Of a DNA stretch of 25,581 nucleotides, positions 15,416 through 22,065 are shown piece by piece. Position numbers and translations under genes: made by a program. Source of the stretch: a virus. Within the stretch, counting starts at the first letter, position 1, and each line of letters opens with the position of its first letter. The notes under the pieces are model-generated. The model had not been told where the DNA came from. It saw only the letters and a list, made by a program, of their open reading frames with translations, and did not search any database. The stretch covers positions 1-25,581 of the IMG/VR virus record IMGVR_UViG_3300025853_000580. One strand, given 5' to 3'.

Positions 15416-16297
15416 ATGGGATTTTCATTATCAACCCTTAGTTCATTTACCCTAGAAGATTCGGGTATTTTGATCCAGAAGGCCGTCTTGGGAGCGGACC
15501 TTGTTGACTATATCGACGTTCGTCCTGGTTACCCTGAAGCAACTGTAGCTGTTAACGTCTTGGGCGGAACGGCAGATTTCCAAAATTCATCTTGTGGATG
15601 GACCTCAGGCGGTTCTACCAACTTCACCCAAATTTCAATCACTAACTCAGCTAAGTCTTGGAAGCAGTCTCTTTGTCTCGAGGACTTGAGAGCTTACTGG
15701 TTGTCAACTCAGTTGGATTCTTCAGCTTACGGAGAAAATCTACCTTTCGAGGAGGCTATCTCTAATTACATGGTTGAAGAGTCAAGAAAAGCTGCTGAAG
15801 CTGTTATCGGCTCTCAGATCATCAGCCAGGTTACAGTATCGAATGGAGCCTCCCAGGGGGCTACAGCTGCTTTCACTAGCTCTACTGCTTACGCTAAAGC
15901 TCTACAAATGATCGACGCTTTGCCATTGTCAGTTGCTAACAGAGACGACTTGATGATGTTCATGAGCTACGCTTCTTTCAGAGCTCTTATGACCAACTTG
16001 GTTGCTCTTAACTTGTACCACTACGCTCCTGGAGTTACAACTGGAACTGGTCTCGGCCAATCAGTAGTTATCCCTGGAACTAACATCACTGCTATTCCAG
16101 TCGGCGGATTTGGTACTTCTAACCGCGTCATCTGCGGTCCTGCTAAGCACATCATAATGGTATGTGGCTTGGTTGAAGACACAGATAGAATCGACGCTTG
16201 GTGGTCACGTGATAACCAAGAGATGAGACTCATCGCTAAGTTCACCAACGGTGTTGGAGTTCTTGTTGAGGAATTCTCTACTAACGACTTAGCTTAA
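15416..16297 (+). CDS. probable major capsid protein (HK97-fold)
   Basis: 293 residues, beta-rich, without enzyme motifs. Features typical of capsid proteins of this phage group include a helix with a conserved acidic start (LPFEEAISNYMVEESRKAAE), a middle segment with AYAKALQMIDALP, and a C-terminal beta region (HIIMVCGLVED, DAWWSRDNQEMRLIAKFTNG). It follows the scaffold candidate by 33 nt with an A-rich leader (AAAAAAAACTTAAACT) and no Shine-Dalgarno. Its codon choice differs from the neighbours: 12 of 26 leucines are TTG by my count, and GCT dominates alanine, as expected for a very highly expressed gene. A hairpin follows the stop. Confidence 0.8.
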   Translation: MGFSLSTLSSFTLEDSGILIQKAVLGADLVDYIDVRPGYPEATVAVNVLGGTADFQNSSCGWTSGGSTNFTQISITNSAKSWKQSLCLEDLRAYWLSTQLDSSAYGENLPFEEAISNYMVEESRKAAEAVIGSQIISQVTVSNGASQGATAAFTSSTAYAKALQMIDALPLSVANRDDLMMFMSYASFRALMTNLVALNLYHYAPGVTTGTGLGQSVVIPGTNITAIPVGGFGTSNRVICGPAKHIIMVCGLVEDTDRIDAWWSRDNQEMRLIAKFTNGVGVLVEEFSTNDLA

Positions 16298-16315
16298 GTC
16301 TAAAACCAATATCAG

Positions 16316-16340
16316 GGAGAGAGGGTAAAACCTCTCTCCT
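16316..16340 (+). terminator. hairpin after the capsid gene, weak terminator
   Basis: A perfect 9 bp stem (GGAGAGAGG, 16316-16324, with CCTCTCTCC, 16331-16339) closes a 6 nt loop (GTAAAA). Only a short TTAT follows, so it may attenuate transcription or protect the capsid mRNA 3' end rather than terminate fully. Confidence 0.6.
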
Positions 16341-16367
16341 TATACCCAAAAAAATAAATTTAACATT

Positions 16368-16892
16368 ATGCCCTGTTCATTAACACAAGCAATAGCTTTA
16401 GATTGTATCGATAGCATTGGCGGTATTAAAACTGCATATGTTGGGGTTGATATTGTGTTTTCTTCAGTGAGTTACGATGCTAACAATCAGATCACTGGAG
16501 CGACAGGAACTGGAACGTTCTATCAGTACGAATTACCAAAAAACACTGCGAATTTCGTAGAGACTGGTAACATTTCTGAAACCAACGGTACTGCTTTCTA
16601 TTCACAAGCTTTGACTTTCAACTTGCAGAAACTATCTGCCGATAAGAGAAACCAACTTCTACTCCTATCTAGAAACAGAGACATCAAGATTATCTTCCAA
16701 GATAACAACGATAAACTCTGGTTGGTAGGTAAAGATCGTGGCGGTGTCACTACCGCTATGAGTGCTAACACTGGTACAGCACCTGGTGACGCTAATAACT
16801 ACGTTATGACCGTTACTGCTGACGAGCCAGAAATGGCTTACGAGATCGACGCACTTACTTCTCTAAGCGGATTTACTATCACAACAGCCTAA
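16368..16892 (+). CDS. probable major tail tube protein
   Basis: 174 residues. The opening (MPCSLTQAIALDCIDSIGGI) and the pattern that follows (YELPKNTANFVETGNISETN, then FNLQKLSADKRNQLLLLSRN, IFQDNNDKLWLVG) match a conserved Bacteroidota phage structural protein generally considered the tail tube subunit. The C-terminal strand block (NNYVMTVTADEPEMA) is also typical. The leader is A-rich (AAAAAAATAAATTTAAC) without a Shine-Dalgarno sequence. It lies after the capsid gene rather than next to the other tail genes. The gene ends at a strong terminator. The tube role is family inference and not certain. Confidence 0.65.
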   Translation: MPCSLTQAIALDCIDSIGGIKTAYVGVDIVFSSVSYDANNQITGATGTGTFYQYELPKNTANFVETGNISETNGTAFYSQALTFNLQKLSADKRNQLLLLSRNRDIKIIFQDNNDKLWLVGKDRGGVTTAMSANTGTAPGDANNYVMTVTADEPEMAYEIDALTSLSGFTITTA

Positions 16893-16913
16893 CACACAAA
16901 AAGGCTAACTTTA

Positions 16914-16944
16914 GGAACCGGGGTTAACGCCCCGGTTTCTTTTT
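16914..16944 (+). terminator. Rho-independent terminator, copy 1 of a duplicated cassette
   Basis: The stem AACCGGGG / CCCCGGTT (16916-16923, 16930-16937) is extended by G-U and G-C pairs at its base, with a TTAACG loop, then TCTTTTT. The same hairpin with a compensatory G-C to A-T change occurs at 19848-19878. Confidence 0.9.
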
Positions 16945-16971
16945 GTCAGATGATTGAGTTTTTATATTTAG
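16943..16971 (+). promoter_or_regulatory. candidate Bacteroidota-type promoter, copy 1
   Basis: TTG at 16943-16945, 17 nt spacer, TATATTTAG at 16963-16971, and the GTG start 26 nt from the beginning of the box. This fits the known TTG / TAnnTTTG promoter of Bacteroidota apart from the last base. The -33 element overlaps the terminator T tract. The same layout recurs at 19890-19918. Confidence 0.6.
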
Positions 16972-16988
16972 ACATAAAAGGATCTTAA

Positions 16989-17471
16989 GTGATTACACTA
17001 ACGCCAAATACAACCAATACATTCGTGATCTATGTAGACACCATAGACAACGAGGTACAGACATTCGGTGACTATTTTCTATTTGGATTTCAGAATGGGT
17101 TTACTAGAGAATGGACGTATGTAGTACCCACTGTATTAACCCGCAATACGAGATACCTTAAGTTCGAAATTACGGTAACCCCCAACACGGTAGACGACCC
17201 GTTAAATGGTTCAGTATATTTAGCTCCATCTGGTAACTGGGACTATAAACTATGGAACACCCAGACAGCAACGCTTAACCCCGCATCTGGTGATTTACTA
17301 GACGAGGGTCAGATGTCTCTAGAAGACTTAACCCCGGCCGAGGTTACCTTTACCCCTTACATAAGTAACAACGAGAAATTATCTTCTTATGTCTACTACT
17401 CTGCTAATGGAGTTTGGAACACTACTCAAAACGTTTGGGATGCTTACCAAAAATTATGGCAGCAAGCTTAA
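16989..17471 (+). CDS. virion-associated protein of unknown role, 160 aa
   Basis: Beta-rich, with many aromatic and Thr/Asn residues (TFGDYFLFGFQNGFTREWTY, then KFEITVTPN, WDYKLWN). It ends in a Tyr/Trp/Gln-rich segment (YYSANGVWNTTQNVWDAYQK). The beginning (ITLTPNTTNTFVIYVDT) resembles small structural proteins that accompany tail or decoration genes in Bacteroidota phages. The start is GTG at 16989; no ATG precedes the conserved-looking strand, and it lies at a fixed distance from the promoter-like box. An AAAGGAT seven bases before the start may help ribosome binding. No specific function can be given. Confidence 0.7.
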   Translation: MITLTPNTTNTFVIYVDTIDNEVQTFGDYFLFGFQNGFTREWTYVVPTVLTRNTRYLKFEITVTPNTVDDPLNGSVYLAPSGNWDYKLWNTQTATLNPASGDLLDEGQMSLEDLTPAEVTFTPYISNNEKLSSYVYYSANGVWNTTQNVWDAYQKLWQQA

Positions 17472-17475
17472 AAAT

Positions 17476-17484
17476 TATACTTTA
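17476..17484 (+). promoter_or_regulatory. possible promoter-like element TATACTTTA
   Basis: It sits in the 30 nt gap before ATG 17502 and begins 26 nt upstream of it, the same offset as the TATATTTAG elements, but has one extra base before the TTT. No upstream TTG is evident. Confidence 0.25.
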
Positions 17485-17501
17485 AAAAAAATAACACGAA
17501 T

Positions 17502-17792
17502 ATGGCTAACCCCACTCCTCAAGAATCATGGAACTCTGACGTTGTACTAGAAGTTATAGCGAAAGAGCTACAGTACGCTAGCCCTAATAATGCTGAACTA
17601 ATTACTCCCGGATCTGCTTTAGCCTCGGGCGTTACTAACTTCAGTCTATTGCTTTCAGCAGCTGCTACTGTTACCTGTACTCCTGTTGGTGCTACTGGCG
17701 CTATCGCTTTGTCGCTTCCTTCAGGATATAATCCTATCAGGGTCTCTAGCGTGACTACAGTTTCTACTGGCAGCGCCTGGGCACTTTACTAA
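17502..17792 (+). CDS. small virion protein, possible spike-base or decoration protein
   Basis: 96 residues. The second half (TVTCTPVGATGAIALSLPSG, then YNPIRVSSVTTVSTGSAWALY) resembles the short beta domains of phage spike-base or head-decoration proteins, in which an Ala/Leu-rich strand is followed by a PIRV-type strand and a terminal aromatic. It has a GATG tetrapeptide like other virion proteins here. The leader is A-rich, with no Shine-Dalgarno. The next gene begins 15 nt after its stop. The fold similarity is from memory and short, so the role is tentative. Confidence 0.6.
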   Translation: MANPTPQESWNSDVVLEVIAKELQYASPNNAELITPGSALASGVTNFSLLLSAAATVTCTPVGATGAIALSLPSGYNPIRVSSVTTVSTGSAWALY

Positions 17793-17806
17793 AAAACTAA
17801 AACCCA

Positions 17807-19522
17807 ATGCTGAATCTTAACCTTAACACTATAAGTACAATTTTAGGGGCACCAGCAGCGGGTCCCACGCCACCACCTATTCCGGTGGTTAATTTTAGTG
17901 CTTCTACTACAGGACCAAATGCTGGAGATACTGTAGATTTCACAGATCTTTCTACCAACTCACCAAATTCTTGGCTTTGGTCATTCCCTGGTGGTACACC
18001 ATCTAGCTCTACTCTACAGAACCCGAAGATCACCTACGGTTCAACTGGATCTTACGATGTTACACTACAAGCTGGAAACACAGGCGGTACTGGTTCTCTA
18101 ACTAAGTCCAACTACATCAACGTACAAGCAGCCTGGACCCCGGCAGACTTTAACAACGTGGTTTACTGGTGGAACACTAGCTACGGTGTTACCGAATCGG
18201 GCGGAGCAATTACAGCTTGGCAGGATGAATTGCTAGGTGAGACACTAACTAACTCTGGTGGTTCTGGTATGACCTACACGGCCACGGATCCACAGTTCAA
18301 TAACCAGCCATCGCTTTATCAGGATACAACTAAGTCTACCCTTGTAAACAGTGGTCTTACATCTTACATCTGGCCAGATCCTTATGTAGACTATTGTCAG
18401 ATCTACATTGTAAAACCAGAAACTAGCTCAGGTTGGGCTATAGTCGGTGGTAACACTGCTATTAGCGGAGCAGGAGAATTGATAGCAGCTCAAGGTACAA
18501 CCTCTGTTAGCAACGAATATGGGGCTTACACCTTTGCATCTGGTACTGGTACTGTAATAGATTCAGGCTTACCTATAAAGAACGAGCTGGCTTATCTCTT
18601 AGTTCAGAAAACCGCTGCTGGGAATATTGAGATTAAAGTTAGTAAGGACACAATCTTCAAAAGCTTTGCTCTTGGAGGTAGAGTTATAGATTCTAACCCA
18701 TATAAGATAGAACTCGGGGGTTATACCAATTCACTGAAACCTAAAGGTTACATCTTAGAAGCTATCTACATAGACGGTATTCCTTCTAATGCAGAACTCA
18801 CTAACTTAGCAACCTACATTAACAATAAGTACGGCCCGCTAAATGATCCTTGTCCTTCTACTTTGATTAGCACTACGGATCTTTGGTCTTACTACAAATT
18901 CGATACAGGTGGTACTGGTTTAACCCACGACTACTCAGGTCAGGGTTACACGCTAACTAACAACGGTGTCGGAGCTACAGCGGGTATCTTCAGCGGTGGT
19001 GCTAACTTCGACGGTACTGGTTATATGACTTCAGCAACCGATCTTGGTCTAGAGCCATTCTTAGGTTCAGTAGGTTGGACTCTTGCTACTTGGGTGTCTT
19101 TAAATGATCTTACTCAAAGTCAGACCATTTACCATAAAAGAAGGGTTTCTCCATCTCCCCAAGGTACAAAAGTACGACTTGATCCTCAATTAGGAGCTAT
19201 TTTGGTTACTATGACAGGATACAGTATGAACTTTACCTACCCTGTTGGTAAATTTGTAGACGATAGCTGGCACCATGTAGCTGTTACCTGGGACGGAAGC
19301 AACGTCAGATGTTATGTTGACGGGGTTAATACCGGTACTACAGCAAGGTCTACCTACAATAACGCTACTACTATACCACTCAACATCGGTAGAGATGAAG
19401 TAAACAATAACCAGTATTTAGATGGTAGACTCGAAGAGTACATCATCTATCGTAACAGAGATATAGGCGCTACCGATATAGCAGCTCTAGCGGCAGGTAC
19501 ATGTCCACTAACAAATCCATAA
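17807..19522 (+). CDS. PKD plus LamG-like adhesin, virion-displayed
   Basis: 571 residues. A Pro-rich linker (GPTPPPIPV) precedes a PKD domain at about residues 27-107: VNFSASTTGPNAGDTVDFTD, then SWLWSFPGG and YGSTGSYDVTLQA. Two concanavalin/LamG-like regions follow. The first (about 108-345) contains WWNTSYGVTESGGAITAWQD. The second (about 355-565) has the LamG_3 pattern: LWSYYKFDTGG, GIFSGGANFDGTGYM, WTLATWVS, WHHVAVTWDGSNVRCYVDG, and a final DGRLEEYIIYRNR. Such domains bind carbohydrates and are often displayed on phage capsids or fibres. It is probably a receptor- or mucus-binding adhesin. Confidence 0.8.
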   Translation: MLNLNLNTISTILGAPAAGPTPPPIPVVNFSASTTGPNAGDTVDFTDLSTNSPNSWLWSFPGGTPSSSTLQNPKITYGSTGSYDVTLQAGNTGGTGSLTKSNYINVQAAWTPADFNNVVYWWNTSYGVTESGGAITAWQDELLGETLTNSGGSGMTYTATDPQFNNQPSLYQDTTKSTLVNSGLTSYIWPDPYVDYCQIYIVKPETSSGWAIVGGNTAISGAGELIAAQGTTSVSNEYGAYTFASGTGTVIDSGLPIKNELAYLLVQKTAAGNIEIKVSKDTIFKSFALGGRVIDSNPYKIELGGYTNSLKPKGYILEAIYIDGIPSNAELTNLATYINNKYGPLNDPCPSTLISTTDLWSYYKFDTGGTGLTHDYSGQGYTLTNNGVGATAGIFSGGANFDGTGYMTSATDLGLEPFLGSVGWTLATWVSLNDLTQSQTIYHKRRVSPSPQGTKVRLDPQLGAILVTMTGYSMNFTYPVGKFVDDSWHHVAVTWDGSNVRCYVDGVNTGTTARSTYNNATTIPLNIGRDEVNNNQYLDGRLEEYIIYRNRDIGATDIAALAAGTCPLTNP

Positions 19523-19526
19523 CAAG

Positions 19527-19811
19527 ATGAGTATATTAGATTCTATAACAACACCAGAAGTCTTAGGGGTTACCGAAGGTATGTCCCAGGCAGAGATTAA
19601 CGCCTACTTTGTAGCTCAGGGATATTCTGAGACTGGCCCGGACAGTTTTGAGAACGGACCATATAGGTATGAGACTACCCCGGAGCAGTTAAGTTATTTC
19701 TATGATGAATGGGTCTCCGTTATATTAAACGTGAGTATAGCAGATGAAGCTTACTTAGCTTACTGGATACAGAAAGAAATAGACGAGTCCCAAAATCAGC
19801 CAACGCTATAA
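19527..19811 (+). CDS. hypothetical acidic protein, 94 aa
   Basis: An acidic protein with no membrane segment. Visible features are a helix-turn start (MSQAEINAYFVAQGYSETGP), a Tyr/Pro stretch (NGPYRYETTPEQLSYFYDEW) and a terminal helix (EAYLAYWIQKEIDESQNQ). The ATG lies 4 nt after the adhesin stop, so it is almost certainly translated with it, and a terminator closes the unit after it. A chaperone for the adhesin is conceivable from position alone. I do not recognise the family. Confidence 0.65.
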   Translation: MSILDSITTPEVLGVTEGMSQAEINAYFVAQGYSETGPDSFENGPYRYETTPEQLSYFYDEWVSVILNVSIADEAYLAYWIQKEIDESQNQPTL

Positions 19812-19847
19812 CCCTCCGTCTCATCTAGAGATGTCTCTATATAGCTA

Positions 19848-19878
19848 GGAACCGAGGTTAACGCCTCGGTTTCTTTTT
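19848..19878 (+). terminator. Rho-independent terminator, copy 2 of the duplicated cassette
   Basis: AACCGAGG / CCTCGGTT (19850-19857, 19864-19871) with the same TTAACG loop and TCTTTTT tail as the hairpin at 16914-16944. The one-pair difference is compensatory (G-C there, A-T here). The preceding ~35 nt after the stop at 19811 contain only a small AGAGA/TCTCT inverted repeat. Confidence 0.9.
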
Positions 19879-19889
19879 GTGTACTGCTA

Positions 19890-19918
19890 TTGTCAGAAAT
19901 CCCATTTTTTATATTTAG
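19890..19918 (+). promoter_or_regulatory. candidate Bacteroidota-type promoter, copy 2
   Basis: TTG (19890-19892), 17 nt, TATATTTAG (19910-19918), then the GTG start 26 nt from the beginning of the box. Spacing and box are identical to copy 1 at 16943-16971, and TCAGA also follows TTG in both. Confidence 0.6.
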
Positions 19919-19935
19919 AGAAAAACATCTAACCA

Positions 19936-20853
19936 GTGGATTTAACTAATACAAGAATACAGAATACCTACGGTGGAGTAATGAACGTGGGTGCTACTGG
20001 GTTTAACGAGAACTTTCAACGAATTACCGACGGTTTTGGTAACCCCATGCCTCTCGAGGCATCAACAAGCGGGGTTAACTTCACTGGGAATATTTACGTC
20101 AACGGTGTTACAGGTCTTATCGGATCTTCAGGTACCTCGGGTACTTCAGGTGTAAACGGTCCTACTGGCGCTACCGGTGCTACCGGACCACAAGGTGCAG
20201 ACGGAATTTCGTCAGGTAAAAACTACTTCTTTAACATTCAAGAATACGGAGGGGTTACTGGATATCATCTACTAGGTACAACGCCAAATGGAAGGGATGA
20301 GGCTACACTAAATCTAACGTTACCCGGCGGGGCTACAGGTTACATCGATCTTTACATTACTGGAGAACTAGGATTTACCACTATCCCAGCGGGTGTACAA
20401 GATTTTAGTATCTTCCTGGAATTACCTACAGAAAACTCCGATATGGACGCCTACGTAGAATTAGAACTAGCTAACTCTGCCGGTGTAGGTTACGGAACTA
20501 CTATTACGACCAATACCCAAAAGATAGGATGGGTAGAAGCAGGTGTACCTTTTAGAACAGAGCTTACAGCGGTGTTTAACCAGACCACTATCAATACTAC
20601 GGATCGGATGATCGCTAGGATCGTGGTACACAACCAAGACGCTACCTCTAGGACAGCGACCTTGTATTCGCAAGGTAATTCTTTCTACTCTTTCGTCAAT
20701 ACCTCTATCGGGGTAACGACATCTAAGTTTGTGTCTAACGAAAACGACATCTATGCTAGTACAGCTGCTGTTCAATACGTTATTACACTAACACAAGCAG
20801 AGTATGACGCTATCGTATCTCCGCAAGCAAATACACTGTATGTCGTGATATGA
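19936..20853 (+). CDS. tail fibre-like protein with collagen-like segment
   Basis: 305 residues from GTG 19936. The N-terminal module (TRIQNTYGGVMNVGATGFNE, then DGFGNPMPLEAST; about residues 4-45) is shared with the protein at 21764 and probably anchors both to the virion. A collagen-like Gly-X-Y segment (residues 63-90) forms a flexible or trimeric stalk. A beta-rich head follows (DLYITGELGF, FSIFLELPTENSDM, TATLYSQGNSFYSF). The last residues (YVITLTQAEYDAI, LYVVI) form an ending common in phage fibre and structural proteins. It overlaps the next ATG by 4 nt. The role is probably host recognition. Confidence 0.75.
   Translation: MDLTNTRIQNTYGGVMNVGATGFNENFQRITDGFGNPMPLEASTSGVNFTGNIYVNGVTGLIGSSGTSGTSGVNGPTGATGATGPQGADGISSGKNYFFNIQEYGGVTGYHLLGTTPNGRDEATLNLTLPGGATGYIDLYITGELGFTTIPAGVQDFSIFLELPTENSDMDAYVELELANSAGVGYGTTITTNTQKIGWVEAGVPFRTELTAVFNQTTINTTDRMIARIVVHNQDATSRTATLYSQGNSFYSFVNTSIGVTTSKFVSNENDIYASTAAVQYVITLTQAEYDAIVSPQANTLYVVI
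20122..20205 (+). repeat. collagen-like Gly-X-Y repeat coding segment
   Basis: 28 residues (63-90 of the fibre protein) in which Gly recurs about every third position, with GTSGTSG and GATGATG blocks. The DNA has short direct repeats of GGCGCTACC/GGTGCTACC. Such tracts form trimeric stalks in phage fibres and can vary in length by recombination. Confidence 0.75.
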
Positions 20854-21767
20854 TAAAGCTTAACGCAGAAACGGTAACCAATCTTTATCTCGGCGGAGCG
20901 AATGTTCAGGCTGCCTGGCAAGGTGTAGTAAAGGTTTATCCAGCTACCGGAGCAACCGGCGGTTTACCCCCAGGTAGAAATGCTTACTATCAGTCTATTC
21001 TAAATATAGGCGCTCTAAATGGCTACACCTTACCTAGCCCGGCCCAGCAAGATCTACAAAATAACTTACTACAAGAACTAGTAAATCAAGGGATATGGGA
21101 TAAACTGGATGTATTCTATGTCTTCGCCAACGACGGATCCAAAGAGTTTGGTAACCTAAACTGGAAAGATCCAGGAGCATATGAGTGTACTACTTCTGGT
21201 TCCCCGTTATGGACTGCTGACCAGGGATACACAGGTTTACCTGTTTCTACTACTTATGTAGACACAGGCTTTAATGTAGGAGCTACGAGCTCTAAATTCA
21301 GTAGTGGGGACGCCAGTTTATTTGCTTACGTGTACAACGATATACCTAACAATACCTACGGAGATATCGGACTGATAGAGCAACCCCCTTACACAGGAAT
21401 ACAATGGGGAGCAATTAACTCTAGAATGCCAGCGATAGGTGCTCTTAACAGCAGAGCAGAATACAACCTACTAGATACGTCAACTTATCCTTTCTGGACT
21501 TCGGATGTACCAACCTCTGTAGGTTTCTCCCATGTAGATAGATCTAACTCTACTCAGATTAAGTTCTACAAAAACGGTACACTGCTAAATACTAGATCGG
21601 CTACTCAGACAGCCATGCCTTCTACACTAACACTACAGTTCTTACGCGGTAGACTTGCCGCCGATTATTCAGCCAGGACGGTTTCGATAGGCGGTGTAGG
21701 TTCTTCGCTAACTACAGAGGCAAATGCCTTTTACACCGCTATAAATACTTATATGACTTCGATATGA
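20850..21767 (+). CDS. probable adhesin / tail fibre-associated protein
   Basis: 305 residues. The N-terminus (IKLNAETVTNLYLGGANVQAAWQGVVKVYP) follows the pattern of phage structural proteins that begin with a short beta module ending in VYP. A PATGATGG linker then precedes the main domain (about residues 42-305), which is rich in Tyr, Ser and Thr with motifs such as FYVFANDGSKEF, LFAYVYNDIPNNTYG and IKFYKNGTLLNTRS, plausible for a carbohydrate-binding jelly-roll. No enzyme motif is seen. It overlaps both neighbours by 4 nt (ATGA), forming one translational unit of three virion proteins. Confidence 0.65.
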   Translation: MIKLNAETVTNLYLGGANVQAAWQGVVKVYPATGATGGLPPGRNAYYQSILNIGALNGYTLPSPAQQDLQNNLLQELVNQGIWDKLDVFYVFANDGSKEFGNLNWKDPGAYECTTSGSPLWTADQGYTGLPVSTTYVDTGFNVGATSSKFSSGDASLFAYVYNDIPNNTYGDIGLIEQPPYTGIQWGAINSRMPAIGALNSRAEYNLLDTSTYPFWTSDVPTSVGFSHVDRSNSTQIKFYKNGTLLNTRSATQTAMPSTLTLQFLRGRLAADYSARTVSIGGVGSSLTTEANAFYTAINTYMTSI

Positions 21768-22060
21768 ATTTAGAAAATCAACAAATCAAAAACACCTACA
21801 CAGGGGTACTTAATATCGGCGCTACAGGTATGAGTGATATCTGTGCAGAAGTAACAGATGGAGCTGGTAACAACCTAGGTATACAGGTGTGTAACTGCTG
21901 TACTAAGTTTACCAAGGCGAATATCTTCGCAGCAAATCTACCTGGCCCCTATACAAGCGACGCGGATTTTTATGGTAACTACTCTGGCGCTACAGCGGGT
22001 CAATTATACTTAATAACAAGCGGCGGCGTTACTAGCGTTACTGTAGCAGGAAATAACTAA
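21764..22060 (+). CDS. short virion protein sharing the fibre N-terminal module
   Basis: 98 residues. The start (NQQIKNTYTGVLNIGATGMSD, then DGAGNNLGIQV) is clearly related to the N-terminus of the fibre gene at 19936. It is followed by a Cys cluster (VCNCCTKF, about residues 42-49) and a short domain ending in a beta strand pair (GQLYLITSGGVTSVTVAGN). It looks like the anchor module with a minimal distal domain in place of a full fibre. The Cys cluster recalls the repeats of the large tail protein. The start overlaps the preceding stop by 4 nt. It ends 5 nt before the portal gene. Confidence 0.7.
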   Translation: MNLENQQIKNTYTGVLNIGATGMSDICAEVTDGAGNNLGIQVCNCCTKFTKANIFAANLPGPYTSDADFYGNYSGATAGQLYLITSGGVTSVTVAGNN

Positions 22061-22065
22061 AAATT

